A DNA stretch of 22,047 nucleotides from Pseudomonadota bacterium. Lineage in GTDB: Bacteria; Pseudomonadota; Alphaproteobacteria; Sphingomonadales; Sphingomonadaceae. The position numbers were made by a program, and so were the translations under genes. Numbering within the stretch: position 1 is the stretch's first letter; every line of letters begins with the position of its first letter. This document shows positions 13,507 through 21,709 of the stretch, in pieces. The stretch is from assembly GCA_023433445.1 (NCBI GenBank), contig JAEZCS010000240.1, positions 1-22,047 of the forward strand. The letters are read 5' to 3'. The notes beneath the pieces were generated by a model that saw only the letters and a list, made by a program, of their open reading frames with translations, was not told the origin of the DNA and made no database searches.

Positions 13507-15009
13507 ATGACTGAATCAATCTTTCGCATTCAGGGCGCAACCGGCGAGTGGGAGGTCGTGATCGGCCTCGAAGTCCACGCCCAGGTGACGAGCAAGGCAA
13601 AGCTCTTTTCCGGGGCGGCCACCGCTTTTGGTGCGGAGCCCAATACGCAGGTAAGCCTCGTCGATGCGGCTATGCCGGGCATGCTCCCGGTTCCCAACCG
13701 TGAGTGCATTCGTCAGGCAGTGCGCACCGGCATGGCGATTGACGCGAAGATCAACAAATGGTCGCGTTTCGATCGCAAAAACTACTTCTACGCCGATTTG
13801 CCGCAGGGCTATCAGATCAGCCAGCTTTACCACCCGTTGGTGGGTGAGGGGCAGATCGAGATCACGCTGGACGAGAAGAACCCGGACAGCAGCACGAAAA
13901 CGATCGGCATCGAACGCATTCATGTCGAGCAGGATGCAGGCAAGTTGATGCATGATCAGCATCCGACGCGGTCCTATGTCGATCTCAATCGGTCGGGCGT
14001 GGCGTTGATGGAGATCGTGTCGAAGCCCGACATGCGCTCGCCTGCCGAGGCCGGAGCCTATTTGTCGAAGCTGCGGACGATCCTGCGCTATGTGGGATCG
14101 TGCGACGGCAATATGGATCAGGGATCAATGCGCGCGGACGTCAATGTGTCCGTACGCAAGCCGGGGCATGAATTCGGCACCCGTACCGAGACGAAGAATG
14201 TGAACTCGGTCCGCTTCGTCATGGCGGTGGTCGAATATGAAGCCAGCCGTCAGGTCGATGTGCTGGAGGCCGGTGGCAAGGTGGTGCAGGAAACGCGCCT
14301 GTATGACCCGGACAAGAATGAAACGCGCTCCATGCGGTCCAAGGAAGACGCGCATGATTACCGCTATTTTCCTGACCCGGACTTGCTGCCGCTCGAACTG
14401 GACGACGCATTTCTTGAGGAATGCCGTCGGTCGCTGCCTGAACTGCCGGACGCAAAGCGCCGCCGCTATGAGGAGCAGTTGGGTCTATCCGCCTACAACG
14501 CGGCGACCCTGACTGCCGACGCCGACACGGCGCGCTGGTTCGAGGCGCTGCTGGCAGAGGGCGCGCGCATTCAGAAGAAGAGCGAGGGCGAAGTGGCCAA
14601 GGCCTCGGCCAACTGGCTACTGTCGGAGCTATACGGCGCGCTCAATCGCCTGGGCAAGACGTTGGACGACAGCCCAGTAGGGCCGGAGGAAGGCGCGGAA
14701 CTGCTCGCGCTCGTGGCAGATGGCACGATCAGCGGCACTATCGCCAAGCAGGTGTTCGAGATCATGCTCGAAACCGGCGAGCGCGCGCCCAAGATCGTCG
14801 AAGAGAAGGGGCTGAAGCAGACGAGCGACACCGGCGCGATCGAAGCGGCAGTCGCCAAAGTGCTTGCTGATAATGGCGACAAGGTCGAACAGTATAAGGC
14901 AGGCAAGGAAGCGCTGTTCGGCTTCTTCGTGGGCCAGACGATGAAGGCCATGCAGGGCAAAGCCAATCCTCAAGTCGTCAATGAGTTGATCCGCAAGGCG
15001 CTTGCTTAA
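13507..15009 (+). CDS. gatB: Asp-tRNA(Asn)/Glu-tRNA(Gln) amidotransferase subunit B
   Basis: GatB phosphorylates the tRNA-bound glutamate or aspartate and transfers ammonia supplied by GatA. At 500 residues it is of normal length. The cradle domain shows VVIGLEVHAQVTSKAKLFSG (residues 17-36), PGMLPVPN, FDRKNYFYADLPQGYQISQ near 84-103, and the DVNVSVRK/GTRTETKNVNS block near 206-230. The C-terminal YqeY/helical tail (PQVVNELIRKAL) is complete. The ATG at 13507 follows the REP-like element by eight bases and has only a weak GTGAG ribosome site, so the repeat may influence translation. It is followed by a strong hairpin. Confidence 0.98.
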   Translation: MTESIFRIQGATGEWEVVIGLEVHAQVTSKAKLFSGAATAFGAEPNTQVSLVDAAMPGMLPVPNRECIRQAVRTGMAIDAKINKWSRFDRKNYFYADLPQGYQISQLYHPLVGEGQIEITLDEKNPDSSTKTIGIERIHVEQDAGKLMHDQHPTRSYVDLNRSGVALMEIVSKPDMRSPAEAGAYLSKLRTILRYVGSCDGNMDQGSMRADVNVSVRKPGHEFGTRTETKNVNSVRFVMAVVEYEASRQVDVLEAGGKVVQETRLYDPDKNETRSMRSKEDAHDYRYFPDPDLLPLELDDAFLEECRRSLPELPDAKRRRYEEQLGLSAYNAATLTADADTARWFEALLAEGARIQKKSEGEVAKASANWLLSELYGALNRLGKTLDDSPVGPEEGAELLALVADGTISGTIAKQVFEIMLETGERAPKIVEEKGLKQTSDTGAIEAAVAKVLADNGDKVEQYKAGKEALFGFFVGQTMKAMQGKANPQVVNELIRKALA

Positions 15010-15043
15010 AGCGCTCTCTCCTGCCTAAACCTCATACTGGACG

Positions 15044-15065
15044 GCGGAAGCGGGGGCGCTTCCGC
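15044..15065 (+). terminator. terminator-like hairpin after gatB
   Basis: A perfect 9-bp stem, GCGGAAGCG (15044-15052) with CGCTTCCGC (15057-15065), closed by a GGGG loop, lies 35 bases after the gatB stop and just before the next gene's ribosome site. No T-run follows, so it may be a terminator or a 5' hairpin of the next message. Confidence 0.6.
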
Positions 15066-15082
15066 TCCACAGGGGGTGACAT

Positions 15083-15955
15083 ATGAAGGGATGCGGTGTC
15101 CTCGCGGGACTCGCGCTGATGGCGGTTGGCGTGCCGTCAGCAGCTCAGGCTGAAACATTGACCAACGACATGGTCGTGTCACTCGTTCAGGCGGGGCTGG
15201 GTGACGATGCCGTGATCGCGAAGATCAAGGCGTCGGCCGCTCATTATGCATTATCCACTGACGATCTGATCGCGCTGAAAAAGCGCGGCGTGTCGGGCCC
15301 GATTATCGCGGCCATGATCGACGCAGGGTCTCAAGGTGCAGTCTCATCCAAGGCGGCCTTTTCGGCGGACTCGCCCGATCCTCTGGTGCCACACCCTTCG
15401 GGCGTTTACATGGCGAACGACGCTCGCATGGTGCGGATCGATCCGACTACGTCGAACCAGAGCAAGACTGGCGGCATATTGGGCTATGCCTTCACCGGTG
15501 GCATCGCTTCTCTGAGCGTCAAAGCCGTTATTCCGAACATCACGGCGCGGGTCCGCACCGGGCGTGCGCGGCCGACCTTCTATTTCTATTTCGATGAAGC
15601 GACGCGCGGTCTTTCGCAGGCCGGTGGCGCATCGCCATGGCTGTCAGGTCCCGCGAGCGCCATCACCTCTCCCAATGAATTCAGCCTGATCCGCTTCGAT
15701 GTGAAGAAGGATCGACGCGAAACGCGTGTGGGCAGCATGAACCTTGCCGGAGCAAAGGCAGGGGTGATGGACAAGGACCGCATCCCGTTCGACTATGAAC
15801 AAGTGACGCCGGGTGTGTTCAAGGTAAGGCCGATGTCCGATCTTCCCACAGGCGAATATGGCTTCATCTATTCGGTCAGCGCGGGGGCTGGTCCTGGCAT
15901 GTGGGGCAACGGTACAGGCTCCGCGCGGATTTTCGACTTCGCCATTCATCCTTGA
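15083..15955 (+). CDS. exported protein of unknown function
   Basis: A 290-residue protein with a clear Sec signal peptide (residues 1-23, ending in SAAQAE). Residues about 25-80 form a small helical module, LTNDMVVSLVQAGLGDDAVIAKI followed by LSTDDLIALKKRGVSGPIIAAMI, a pattern I recall near the N-terminus of other exported proteobacterial proteins; no function is known to me. The remainder is beta-rich and Gly/Ser-rich with aromatic patches (FYFYFDEATRG; GEYGFIYSVSAGAG near the end). No catalytic motif was found. The ATG has a strong AGGGGGTGA site. It follows gatB after 73 bases with a hairpin between, so it is probably a separate unit. Confidence 0.8.
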   Translation: MKGCGVLAGLALMAVGVPSAAQAETLTNDMVVSLVQAGLGDDAVIAKIKASAAHYALSTDDLIALKKRGVSGPIIAAMIDAGSQGAVSSKAAFSADSPDPLVPHPSGVYMANDARMVRIDPTTSNQSKTGGILGYAFTGGIASLSVKAVIPNITARVRTGRARPTFYFYFDEATRGLSQAGGASPWLSGPASAITSPNEFSLIRFDVKKDRRETRVGSMNLAGAKAGVMDKDRIPFDYEQVTPGVFKVRPMSDLPTGEYGFIYSVSAGAGPGMWGNGTGSARIFDFAIHP

Positions 15956-15980
15956 CCAACAGGGATGCTGCCATTGTCCT

Positions 15981-16018
15981 TGTCCTGCGGCTGCTCTAGC
16001 GGCAGCAGGGGCAGGACA
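15981..16018 (+). terminator. two-tier hairpin between exported protein and serine hydrolase
   Basis: TGTCCTGC (15981-15988) pairs perfectly with GCAGGACA (16011-16018); after a GG/GG internal loop, CTGCT pairs with AGCAG inside. It begins 25 bases after the previous stop and ends just before the GGAGG ribosome site of the hydrolase, so it may terminate the first gene or affect translation of the second. Confidence 0.5.
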
Positions 16019-16029
16019 TTGGAGGCGGA

Positions 16030-17232
16030 ATGCAGCAGGCGACGACGGAGCTTGACGTAGCGGCAGCTAAAGCTGCGGGCATGGATGCCGGTCGACTGGA
16101 ACAGATCGCCACCGCGCTTCACCATAAATATGTGCTGACCGGCAAGCTCCCCCACTTGCGCTTGCTCGTGTCGCGTGATGAACGCGTTTTGCTGTCGCAT
16201 GTGAGCGGCATCGCGCGGAAGAGTGAAGAACCCCTTCAACCCGACTCACTGTTCCGTATTGCATCGATGACCAAGTCCCTCACATCGGTCGCCTTCATGA
16301 TGCTGCTGGAACAGGGATCAGTCGTGCTGGATGATCCGGTGGCTCATGTCCTTCCCGAATTTGAAAGTCTCTCCGTCGGCTTGGAGCGGCATGCGCTGAA
16401 GCAAGAAATGCGCATGATTGATTTGTTGCGCCATACGTCGGGCCTTACCTATGGACTGCAGCGACAGACGGCGATCGATGCAGAATATCGAAGGCTCGGC
16501 CTCGACGAATTTCAGCAAAAGCGCAGTTCCACAGACTTCATCGCTGCTCTGTCGCAGCTTCCGCTGGAATTTTCTCCGGGCGAACGCTGGAATTACTCGG
16601 TGGCGACCGATGTTCTTGGCGTAATCGTTGAAAGGTTGAGCGGCCTCGATCTGGCCAGCTTCTTCGATCGATACATCTTCCAGCCCCTGGGGATGAGCGA
16701 CACGTTTTTCGAGTTGCCCAAGGGCAAGGTGGAACGGATGACTGATGCCTGGCAGTTGGGGCCAGATAAGCGGTTGTCGCTGTATGACAGAGGGGCTCGA
16801 AGCGGCTGGCAGCGGCCCCTCAGGTTCCGCTCAGGCGGAGGGGGGCTGATCTCGACGGCGGACGACTATCACCGGTTCGCGCGCATGCTTTTGCGAGGTG
16901 GTGAACTGGACGGCACTCGCTTGTTAAAACCTCAGACGGTCGCATCCATGCAGGCCAACCATCTTCCGGGTGGGGGCGATCTTGCCCACCACTCATCGTC
17001 CATGTTCAGTGAGGCGGACTATGCGGGCATTGGCTTCGGGCTGGGTTTCGCCACCGACCTTTTGACGGGGGAATATTTCTGGGGCGGAGTGTTCTCGACC
17101 TTCTTTTTCATTGATCCGCGTGAAAAGATTATCGGACTGCTCATGACCCAGCATTTGCCTTCCAATATCTATCCCATCCGCCGGGAATTGCGGGAGGCAG
17201 TGCGAGGCGCGATCGTCACGCGATTTAGCTGA
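16030..17232 (+). CDS. serine hydrolase of the class C beta-lactamase / family VIII esterase type
   Basis: A 400-residue penicillin-binding-like serine hydrolase. The nucleophile motif SMTK is at residues 79-82 in FRIASMTKSLTS, HTSGLTYG follows near 135-142, the second motif YSV is at 189-191 (PGERWNYSVATDVLG), and GGGGLISTADDYHRFARML comes later. The third position reads WGG (GEYFWGGVFSTFFFIDP) instead of the KTG of true class C beta-lactamases, which favours esterase family VIII. No signal peptide is seen, so it is probably cytoplasmic. The ATG at 16030 has GGAGGCGG immediately upstream. It reads towards the tetR-like gene in the same direction, with about 100 bases between. The substrate is unknown, and beta-lactam resistance should not be assumed. 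Confidence 0.9.
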   Translation: MQQATTELDVAAAKAAGMDAGRLEQIATALHHKYVLTGKLPHLRLLVSRDERVLLSHVSGIARKSEEPLQPDSLFRIASMTKSLTSVAFMMLLEQGSVVLDDPVAHVLPEFESLSVGLERHALKQEMRMIDLLRHTSGLTYGLQRQTAIDAEYRRLGLDEFQQKRSSTDFIAALSQLPLEFSPGERWNYSVATDVLGVIVERLSGLDLASFFDRYIFQPLGMSDTFFELPKGKVERMTDAWQLGPDKRLSLYDRGARSGWQRPLRFRSGGGGLISTADDYHRFARMLLRGGELDGTRLLKPQTVASMQANHLPGGGDLAHHSSSMFSEADYAGIGFGLGFATDLLTGEYFWGGVFSTFFFIDPREKIIGLLMTQHLPSNIYPIRRELREAVRGAIVTRFS

Positions 17233-17253
17233 TAAAATCTCGGGCTTAACCTC

Positions 17254-17301
17254 TGCAACATTTTGAAATTTGCACGCGCATGCATTGTAGTTAAAGTGCA
17301 A
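17254..17301 (+). promoter_or_regulatory. tetR-like gene promoter with flanking TGCA-type inverted repeats
   Basis: TTGAAA (17263-17268) and TGTAGT (17286-17291) are spaced by 17 bases, a good housekeeping-type promoter. Inverted motifs surround it: TGCAA (17254-17258), TTGCAC (17270-17275) and GTGCAA (17296-17301). The TTGCAC/GTGCAA pair brackets the -10, a position suited to autorepression by the downstream regulator. The spacing is long for a single TetR dimer. Confidence 0.5.
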
Positions 17302-17334
17302 CGACAAAAGATGGTTGAGCTGTAAGGAGAGCCG

Positions 17335-18048
17335 ATGTTGAACGATGTAGGCGATCGGCCACAAATCTATTCAAGCCCTGCCATCATCGAACGGCGCAAG
17401 CGAATCTTGGCGGAGACGCGAAAGCTGATCGCCGAGCAGGGTATTGCGGCATTCAGCATGAATGAGATCGGCCACCGCGCAGGGGTCGCTAAACGTACGC
17501 TCTATAATGCTTTCCAGACGCGCGAACGGATGATCGCCGCAGCGATCCAGGAGTATTTTGACGAATATGTGAGCCAGCTGACTTATGTCAGCCCGCCCGG
17601 CACCATGGAGCACAATATTGAGCGCATGATCTCCATCCTTCAGCGTAACCGGAAGCTGCGGAATTACGTCAAGGCAGTCATGTCGCTCTATTTCAGCTCG
17701 GACGTCGATCCCGACATATGGCGCGCGATCCATGCGCCAGCAGTCCATCATAATCGCCGCTGGATCGAGGTTCTCGCGACGCAAAAGCAGCTCCAGCCTT
17801 GGATCGATGTAGACCAGTTGGTCGATGATCTGGTCCGGTTCGAGTTCGCGACGATCAACGAATGGGCTCAAGGAAGGATCGCGGATGATGCGGTGATTGT
17901 CCGGCTCGTCAGCAGCTATCTGGGCTGTGTCGCGGGCGCCTTGAAGGGCAATGCGCGCAGGCAGGTCGAGGCCTTGCTGAAGGCGATTGCCGAGCGCGGT
18001 GCGGAGGCGATACCAGTCCCTTGTGCCGACAAGCCTCTGGCGGCGTAA
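17335..18048 (+). CDS. TetR/AcrR family transcriptional regulator
   Basis: A 237-residue repressor-type protein. The N-terminal DNA-binding domain runs about residues 19-65: RRKRILAETRKLIAEQGIAAFSMNEIGHRAGVAKRTLYNAFQTRERM, with the helix-turn-helix at the SMNEIGHRAGVAKRTLYNAF part. The C-terminal ligand/dimerisation half is divergent, so the effector cannot be predicted. The ATG at 17335 has a strong AAGGAG site. Its promoter carries inverted TTGCAC/GTGCAA motifs, suggesting autoregulation. Likely targets by position are itself, the upstream hydrolase or the downstream reductase-like gene, which starts 163 bases later in the same direction. Confidence 0.92.
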   Translation: MLNDVGDRPQIYSSPAIIERRKRILAETRKLIAEQGIAAFSMNEIGHRAGVAKRTLYNAFQTRERMIAAAIQEYFDEYVSQLTYVSPPGTMEHNIERMISILQRNRKLRNYVKAVMSLYFSSDVDPDIWRAIHAPAVHHNRRWIEVLATQKQLQPWIDVDQLVDDLVRFEFATINEWAQGRIADDAVIVRLVSSYLGCVAGALKGNARRQVEALLKAIAERGAEAIPVPCADKPLAA

Positions 18049-18211
18049 GCTGGCTCTTCATCCGTCTGCCTGCTGCACATAGCGGCAGCCTTTACCAGGC
18101 TTTCTTCTCCACCGTCTCCACGCTACGGCAAAGCCAAGCGGGCTGCGAGCGCGTGCCGGCAATGATCACATGGTGCATCCACGCATCATCACAAACAGGA
18201 GAGTATAGCTG

Positions 18212-18877
18212 ATGCAGAATGAGCAATTGGCAACCATCGCCGTCCTCGGCGGAACAGGGAAAGAGGGCGGCGGGCTCGCGCTCCGCTGGGCGCATAAGGG
18301 GCACAAGGTCGTCATCGGCAGCCGTACGGCAGAACGTGCTCAGCAAGCAGCCGAGCAAATGAATGACCTGCTCGGGGGCAATAGCGTAACCGGCGCGGCC
18401 AACGCTGATGCCGCTGCACAAGGGGAGATCATCGTCCTCGCCGTCCCCTACGCCGCACAGCAGTCTACCGTGCAAGAGGTCGCAGATGCACTTGAAGGCA
18501 AGATCCTGATCGACGTAACCGTGCCTCTCGTGCCGCCCAAGGTCAGCCGCGTCCAGCTTCCCGACGGCGGATCAGCTGTGGAAGCGGTGCAGAAGATGCT
18601 GGGCGAGGGCGTCCGCGTCGTGTCTGCCTTCCAGAATATCAGCGCCCATCACCTGACCAAGCTGGACGAAGATGTCGAATGCGATGTCCTGGTATGTGCC
18701 GACGACCCGGCCGCTGCCGACCAGGTGGTGGCCCTGGCGCAGGAAATCGGGCTACGCGCCTGGAATGCTGGCCCGCTCTGCAATTCGGTAGTCGCAGAGG
18801 GGCTAACCTCCGTCCTCATCGCATTGAACCGTAAATATAAAGTGCCCGGCTCCGGCATACGCATCACCGGCGTCTGA
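18212..18877 (+). CDS. NADPH-dependent F420 reductase-like protein (Fno/NpdG family)
   Basis: A 221-residue Rossmann protein resembling F420H2:NADP+ oxidoreductase. The NADP-binding loop is VLGGTGKEGGGLALRWA (residues 11-27), and GSRTAERA at 36-43 binds the 2'-phosphate in the family. IIVLAVPYAA, LIDVTVPL, SAFQNISAHHL and the C-terminal NRKYKVPGSGIRITGV match the family closely. The ATG at 18212 has an AGGAGAG site. Members occur in organisms not known to make F420, where the true electron acceptor is uncertain; no F420 biosynthesis gene is in this window. It lies 163 bases after the tetR-like gene on the same strand; that gap shows only a weak GCTGC/GCAGC hairpin near 18072-18089. Confidence 0.85.
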   Translation: MQNEQLATIAVLGGTGKEGGGLALRWAHKGHKVVIGSRTAERAQQAAEQMNDLLGGNSVTGAANADAAAQGEIIVLAVPYAAQQSTVQEVADALEGKILIDVTVPLVPPKVSRVQLPDGGSAVEAVQKMLGEGVRVVSAFQNISAHHLTKLDEDVECDVLVCADDPAAADQVVALAQEIGLRAWNAGPLCNSVVAEGLTSVLIALNRKYKVPGSGIRITGV

Positions 18878-18903
18878 ACTGCGGATGTGAGTGGTTCACG
18901 GCT

Positions 18904-18939
18904 TTCCACCAGTAGGCGCAGGATCAGTTGCTGGTGGAA
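18904..18939. terminator. hairpin between convergent reductase and deacetylase genes
   Basis: TTCCACCAG (18904-18912) pairs perfectly with CTGGTGGAA (18931-18939) across 18 bases. It overlaps the last codons of the minus-strand deacetylase-like gene and lies 27 bases after the plus-strand reductase stop, so it could end the plus-strand transcript. Confidence 0.5.
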
Positions 18940-19946
18940 GGTGGTGAGCCTGACGAAAATTGCGCCTCCAAATTGCTGTCGGCAAGGTCGCTCATCGCAA
19001 CGCTCTTCATACCAAATTTGTCAGAGAGGCATTTATAATCATTGAAGATTCCGCGAAGAACTCTGATGTTCGCGGCGGTCTCGAGCCCGAAGTTCTGCGG
19101 ATGCCACCAGAGGTGAAAAATGGTCCCAGTCCGTGCTGCGTGGGCCATGCCCCTCCTGATCTTGGTCCGCTGAAGGAGATCAGCCGCAGCTCTGCGCCCA
19201 ACCGTCGGCCGGAGGAAATGGCTCGCCGCGAGATTGACCAGTCCGCCTTGGATCATCGGCCGGTTCACTGTTCGCACGCCGATGTCAGGAAGGTAAGTGT
19301 TGGCCAGTCGCGAGACACGATGCCAGGCCCGGTCGGATTCCCGTTTCCGACCCGAATAGGCGGCCCCATGCTGGTTCCCACGGAAGGACCGATATCCCGC
19401 TTGCCGGCAAATCGGTAGATAAGCTTCGTTCACCTGGTTGCGAGGAAAGACCAGGCTTTTCAGTTCAAGATCAAGCAGCGCCGCAGCACGAGTGGCGGCG
19501 GCGAGGTCGGCGCTGAAGGCGGTTGTCGTTGCGCCATCCTCGAGCGCGTAAAAGTGTGAAAAGCTGTGACCGCCGATCTCCTGTCGCGGGCAGTCGCGTA
19601 TGCGTAGCAGGAGGGAGCGGCCGAAATGCAGTGGATCGGCTTTCTCGCTAGCGCCGACACCGCTCAACCGGGAATATGCGCAGAGGCTGGGGTTCAGATA
19701 ATTAGGCCGCTCTTCCGGCAGGTGTTCCAGCATTTCATCGCGATCGTCGAAGAACAGCAGACCGACCGTGGTCCAGGTGATTGCAATGTCAAATTCGTGG
19801 GCGAGCTCAAGAATTCGAGGAACCGCATCCCGCACGCCCAGGAAAGCCGCCCGCTCGCGGGGCCCGATGCGATCGGGCTCGCAGCCCCACGCTTGTTCCA
19901 AGTCGAGGGAAATGACGAGCGCAGAAGATTGAGCCGCCGATGCCAT
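18924..19946 (-). CDS. polysaccharide deacetylase (NodB-like) family protein
   Basis: A 340-residue protein with the CE4/NodB-like fold. The N-terminal strand ISLDLEQAWG (residues 12-21) supplies the acidic position. ITWTTVGLLFFDDRDEML (56-72) is typical of a subgroup often found with surface-polysaccharide genes. EIGGHSFSHF (123-132) contains the metal-binding HxxxH (His127, His131), and FPRNQV and FHLWWHPQNFG carry later active-site positions. It removes acetyl groups from sugars in this family; the substrate is unknown. No signal peptide, so cytoplasmic action, perhaps on a lipid-linked precursor. ATG 19946 has GGGGAG upstream. It diverges from an FAD-dependent oxidoreductase across about 214 bases. 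Confidence 0.87.
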   Translation of the reverse strand: MASAAQSSALVISLDLEQAWGCEPDRIGPRERAAFLGVRDAVPRILELAHEFDIAITWTTVGLLFFDDRDEMLEHLPEERPNYLNPSLCAYSRLSGVGASEKADPLHFGRSLLLRIRDCPRQEIGGHSFSHFYALEDGATTTAFSADLAAATRAAALLDLELKSLVFPRNQVNEAYLPICRQAGYRSFRGNQHGAAYSGRKRESDRAWHRVSRLANTYLPDIGVRTVNRPMIQGGLVNLAASHFLRPTVGRRAAADLLQRTKIRRGMAHAARTGTIFHLWWHPQNFGLETAANIRVLRGIFNDYKCLSDKFGMKSVAMSDLADSNLEAQFSSGSPPSTSN

Positions 19947-20140
19947 TAATTGTTTCTCCCCAGCCCTGCGGGCGTCAGACCATATGCCATTCAGTGATCG
20001 CGACGTACTGCGCTGAAGAGTGGCGGAAGCTTTCAGAGCGACTACTGCGGATTAGTCCAACCTGGGCGCACGGCTACCCGCAATCGAATTTGCTCTGCGC
20101 GAGGATGGGAACCAGCTTGAGCAAAGATCGAGGAGATCCG

Positions 20141-20164
20141 ATGACGAAGGGATTCCCGTTTTGA
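20141..20164 (+). CDS. possible 7-codon upstream ORF before the FAD oxidoreductase
   Basis: An ATG at 20141 with a strong GAGGAG site five bases before it opens MTKGFPF and stops at TGA 20162-20164. The stop overlaps a possible TTG start (20161-20163) of the downstream gene as TTGA. It may set translation of that gene, or the good ribosome site may be fortuitous. The surrounding gap 19947-20160 shows no other clear gene. Confidence 0.3.
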   Translation: MTKGFPF

Positions 20165-20181
20165 CCGGGTGCGGCGTGAGA

Positions 20182-21627
20182 ATGCCGGAGTTCGACACTT
20201 TGGTTGTCGGTGCCGGGCCTTCCGGGCTCACAGCGGCCGATCATCTCGTCGCGGCGGGACGCAGGCCGCTCGTCGTGGAGCGATCGGACCAGATCGGCGG
20301 CTTGATGCGATCGCACAAGCGCGGTGCATTCGTCGTCGACCTCGGGCGCAAGGAGCTCTATTCGCGCATTCCCGATATAGACCAACTCTGGAATTCGGTG
20401 CTCGGGGCGGCATACCGCCCCTATCCGCATCGCGTGGGCAGTCTTTTCAATGGCCGCATCCTGGAACTGTCTGGGCAGTATCGGGGCCTGTTTCGCGGCA
20501 TGCCACCAAATCTGCTGGTTGCCGGCGGTGTCGATCTGATCCGCGGGTGGGTCGATGGCGCAATCCGCTCGCCGGAGAATTACGAACGTTTCTGGCATCA
20601 ACGAGTTGGCCGACGTTTTTCCCAGGCGCTTGCGCAAGGCTACTGGGAAAAGTTCCGTGGCCAGTCGTGGCGTACGCTGCCAGCTCCGGAGGTGCTGGCG
20701 AGTGGCGAACAGGCGACGTCCCAAGGCTTCGCGGCGGTCATGCAATCGCTCAAGCTGGCCGCGCGCGGCGGGGTGACGCATCAGGCGAATTGGCGGCACC
20801 CCGCACTCGGAACCGGGCAGCTGGCGGACTTGCTTGCGGCGCGGGTCCGTCGCGGTGGAGGTGATATCTGGTTGAATGCCGAACTGATCGCGCTCGTCCA
20901 GCGAGCAGATGGCCGTATGCTGGCGACGATCCGGCGAGGCGGTGAAACCATGGCTTGCGTTGCCGGAACAGTGATCTCGAGTCTGCTGCCCGAGGCGCTC
21001 GATGAGCTACTGCACCTTGGACATGCGGCACCCCAACGGCCTGGCAAGCGCACAGTTATGCTAGCCTATCTTTTTCTGGACGTTCCACCACGCTTCCCGC
21101 ACGCTTGGCTGGAGGTTAACGACCCGACGCTTCGGGCGGGCCGGATCACCAACTATTCCGGTTTCGGTGGAGACATGGTCCCTACCGGAATGTCGGCAAT
21201 ATGCGTCGAATATTTCCTTGATGAGGATGATCCTCATCTGTCCCTACTCGATCAGCATTGGGTTGAGCAGGCTGTCGCCGAATGCCAACGCAATCAGCTG
21301 ATCGATGCTGACCATGTCATCGATTCTATGGTGATCCGGCTCGATCGTTGCAATGCCGCAGCAAGCTGGCGCGAAGAGCAGGATCGCGGACGAGCCGCTC
21401 TTTATGAGCGCCTGCGCGCCTACCCGGCCTTGTTTCATGTTCATCGTCCAGGCGCGGATTGGGCCAGTTTCGCCGGTCTTTGCGCCGCCAAAGCCGTGCT
21501 GGAAAAAGATCGCCGCGAGTTCGATCGCCGCGCGGATCCGACGCGCAGCTACGTCGCAGCGAATGCCGCGACGACCAAGCCGGATTCTCGTTTGAGAGCT
21601 TCCGCAATGAAGAGCCCTATCCGTTAG
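20182..21627 (+). CDS. FAD-dependent oxidoreductase (amine oxidase / UDP-galactopyranose mutase-like)
   Basis: A 481-residue flavoprotein. The N-terminal dinucleotide-binding fold is TLVVGAGPSGLTAADHLVAAG (residues 5-25, unsplit in the gene), followed by the second-strand acid in VVERSDQIGGLMRS, the GG motif of the amine-oxidase/Glf/protoporphyrinogen oxidase superfamily. FRGQSWRTLPAPEVL and TGQLADLLAARVRRGGGDIWLNAEL (the latter a typical FAD-reading segment, contiguous in the protein) come later. The reaction is unknown; relatives often sit in exopolysaccharide loci. ATG 20182 is chosen because it begins at the family N-terminus. An in-frame TTG at 20161 with an AAGGGA site would add seven residues. 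Divergent from the deacetylase-like gene. Confidence 0.85.
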   Translation: MPEFDTLVVGAGPSGLTAADHLVAAGRRPLVVERSDQIGGLMRSHKRGAFVVDLGRKELYSRIPDIDQLWNSVLGAAYRPYPHRVGSLFNGRILELSGQYRGLFRGMPPNLLVAGGVDLIRGWVDGAIRSPENYERFWHQRVGRRFSQALAQGYWEKFRGQSWRTLPAPEVLASGEQATSQGFAAVMQSLKLAARGGVTHQANWRHPALGTGQLADLLAARVRRGGGDIWLNAELIALVQRADGRMLATIRRGGETMACVAGTVISSLLPEALDELLHLGHAAPQRPGKRTVMLAYLFLDVPPRFPHAWLEVNDPTLRAGRITNYSGFGGDMVPTGMSAICVEYFLDEDDPHLSLLDQHWVEQAVAECQRNQLIDADHVIDSMVIRLDRCNAAASWREEQDRGRAALYERLRAYPALFHVHRPGADWASFAGLCAAKAVLEKDRREFDRRADPTRSYVAANAATTKPDSRLRASAMKSPIR

Positions 21628-21709
21628 GGTGGGTAATAGTCCTTTTTGGCGTGGATATAGAACCCTGTTCATCGGCTATTTTGTTCCTTCGTAACAGAGG
21701 AGATGGCCG

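Noticed and set aside
16030..17232. Calling the serine hydrolase an AmpC-type antibiotic resistance gene
   Set aside because: It has no signal peptide, and the KTG motif is replaced by WGG, which favours an esterase-like enzyme.
19940..20164. 74-codon plus-strand frame between the deacetylase and FAD genes
   Set aside because: It overlaps the start of the deacetylase gene, has no domain and no ribosome site at its first ATG; only its last seven codons follow a good site.
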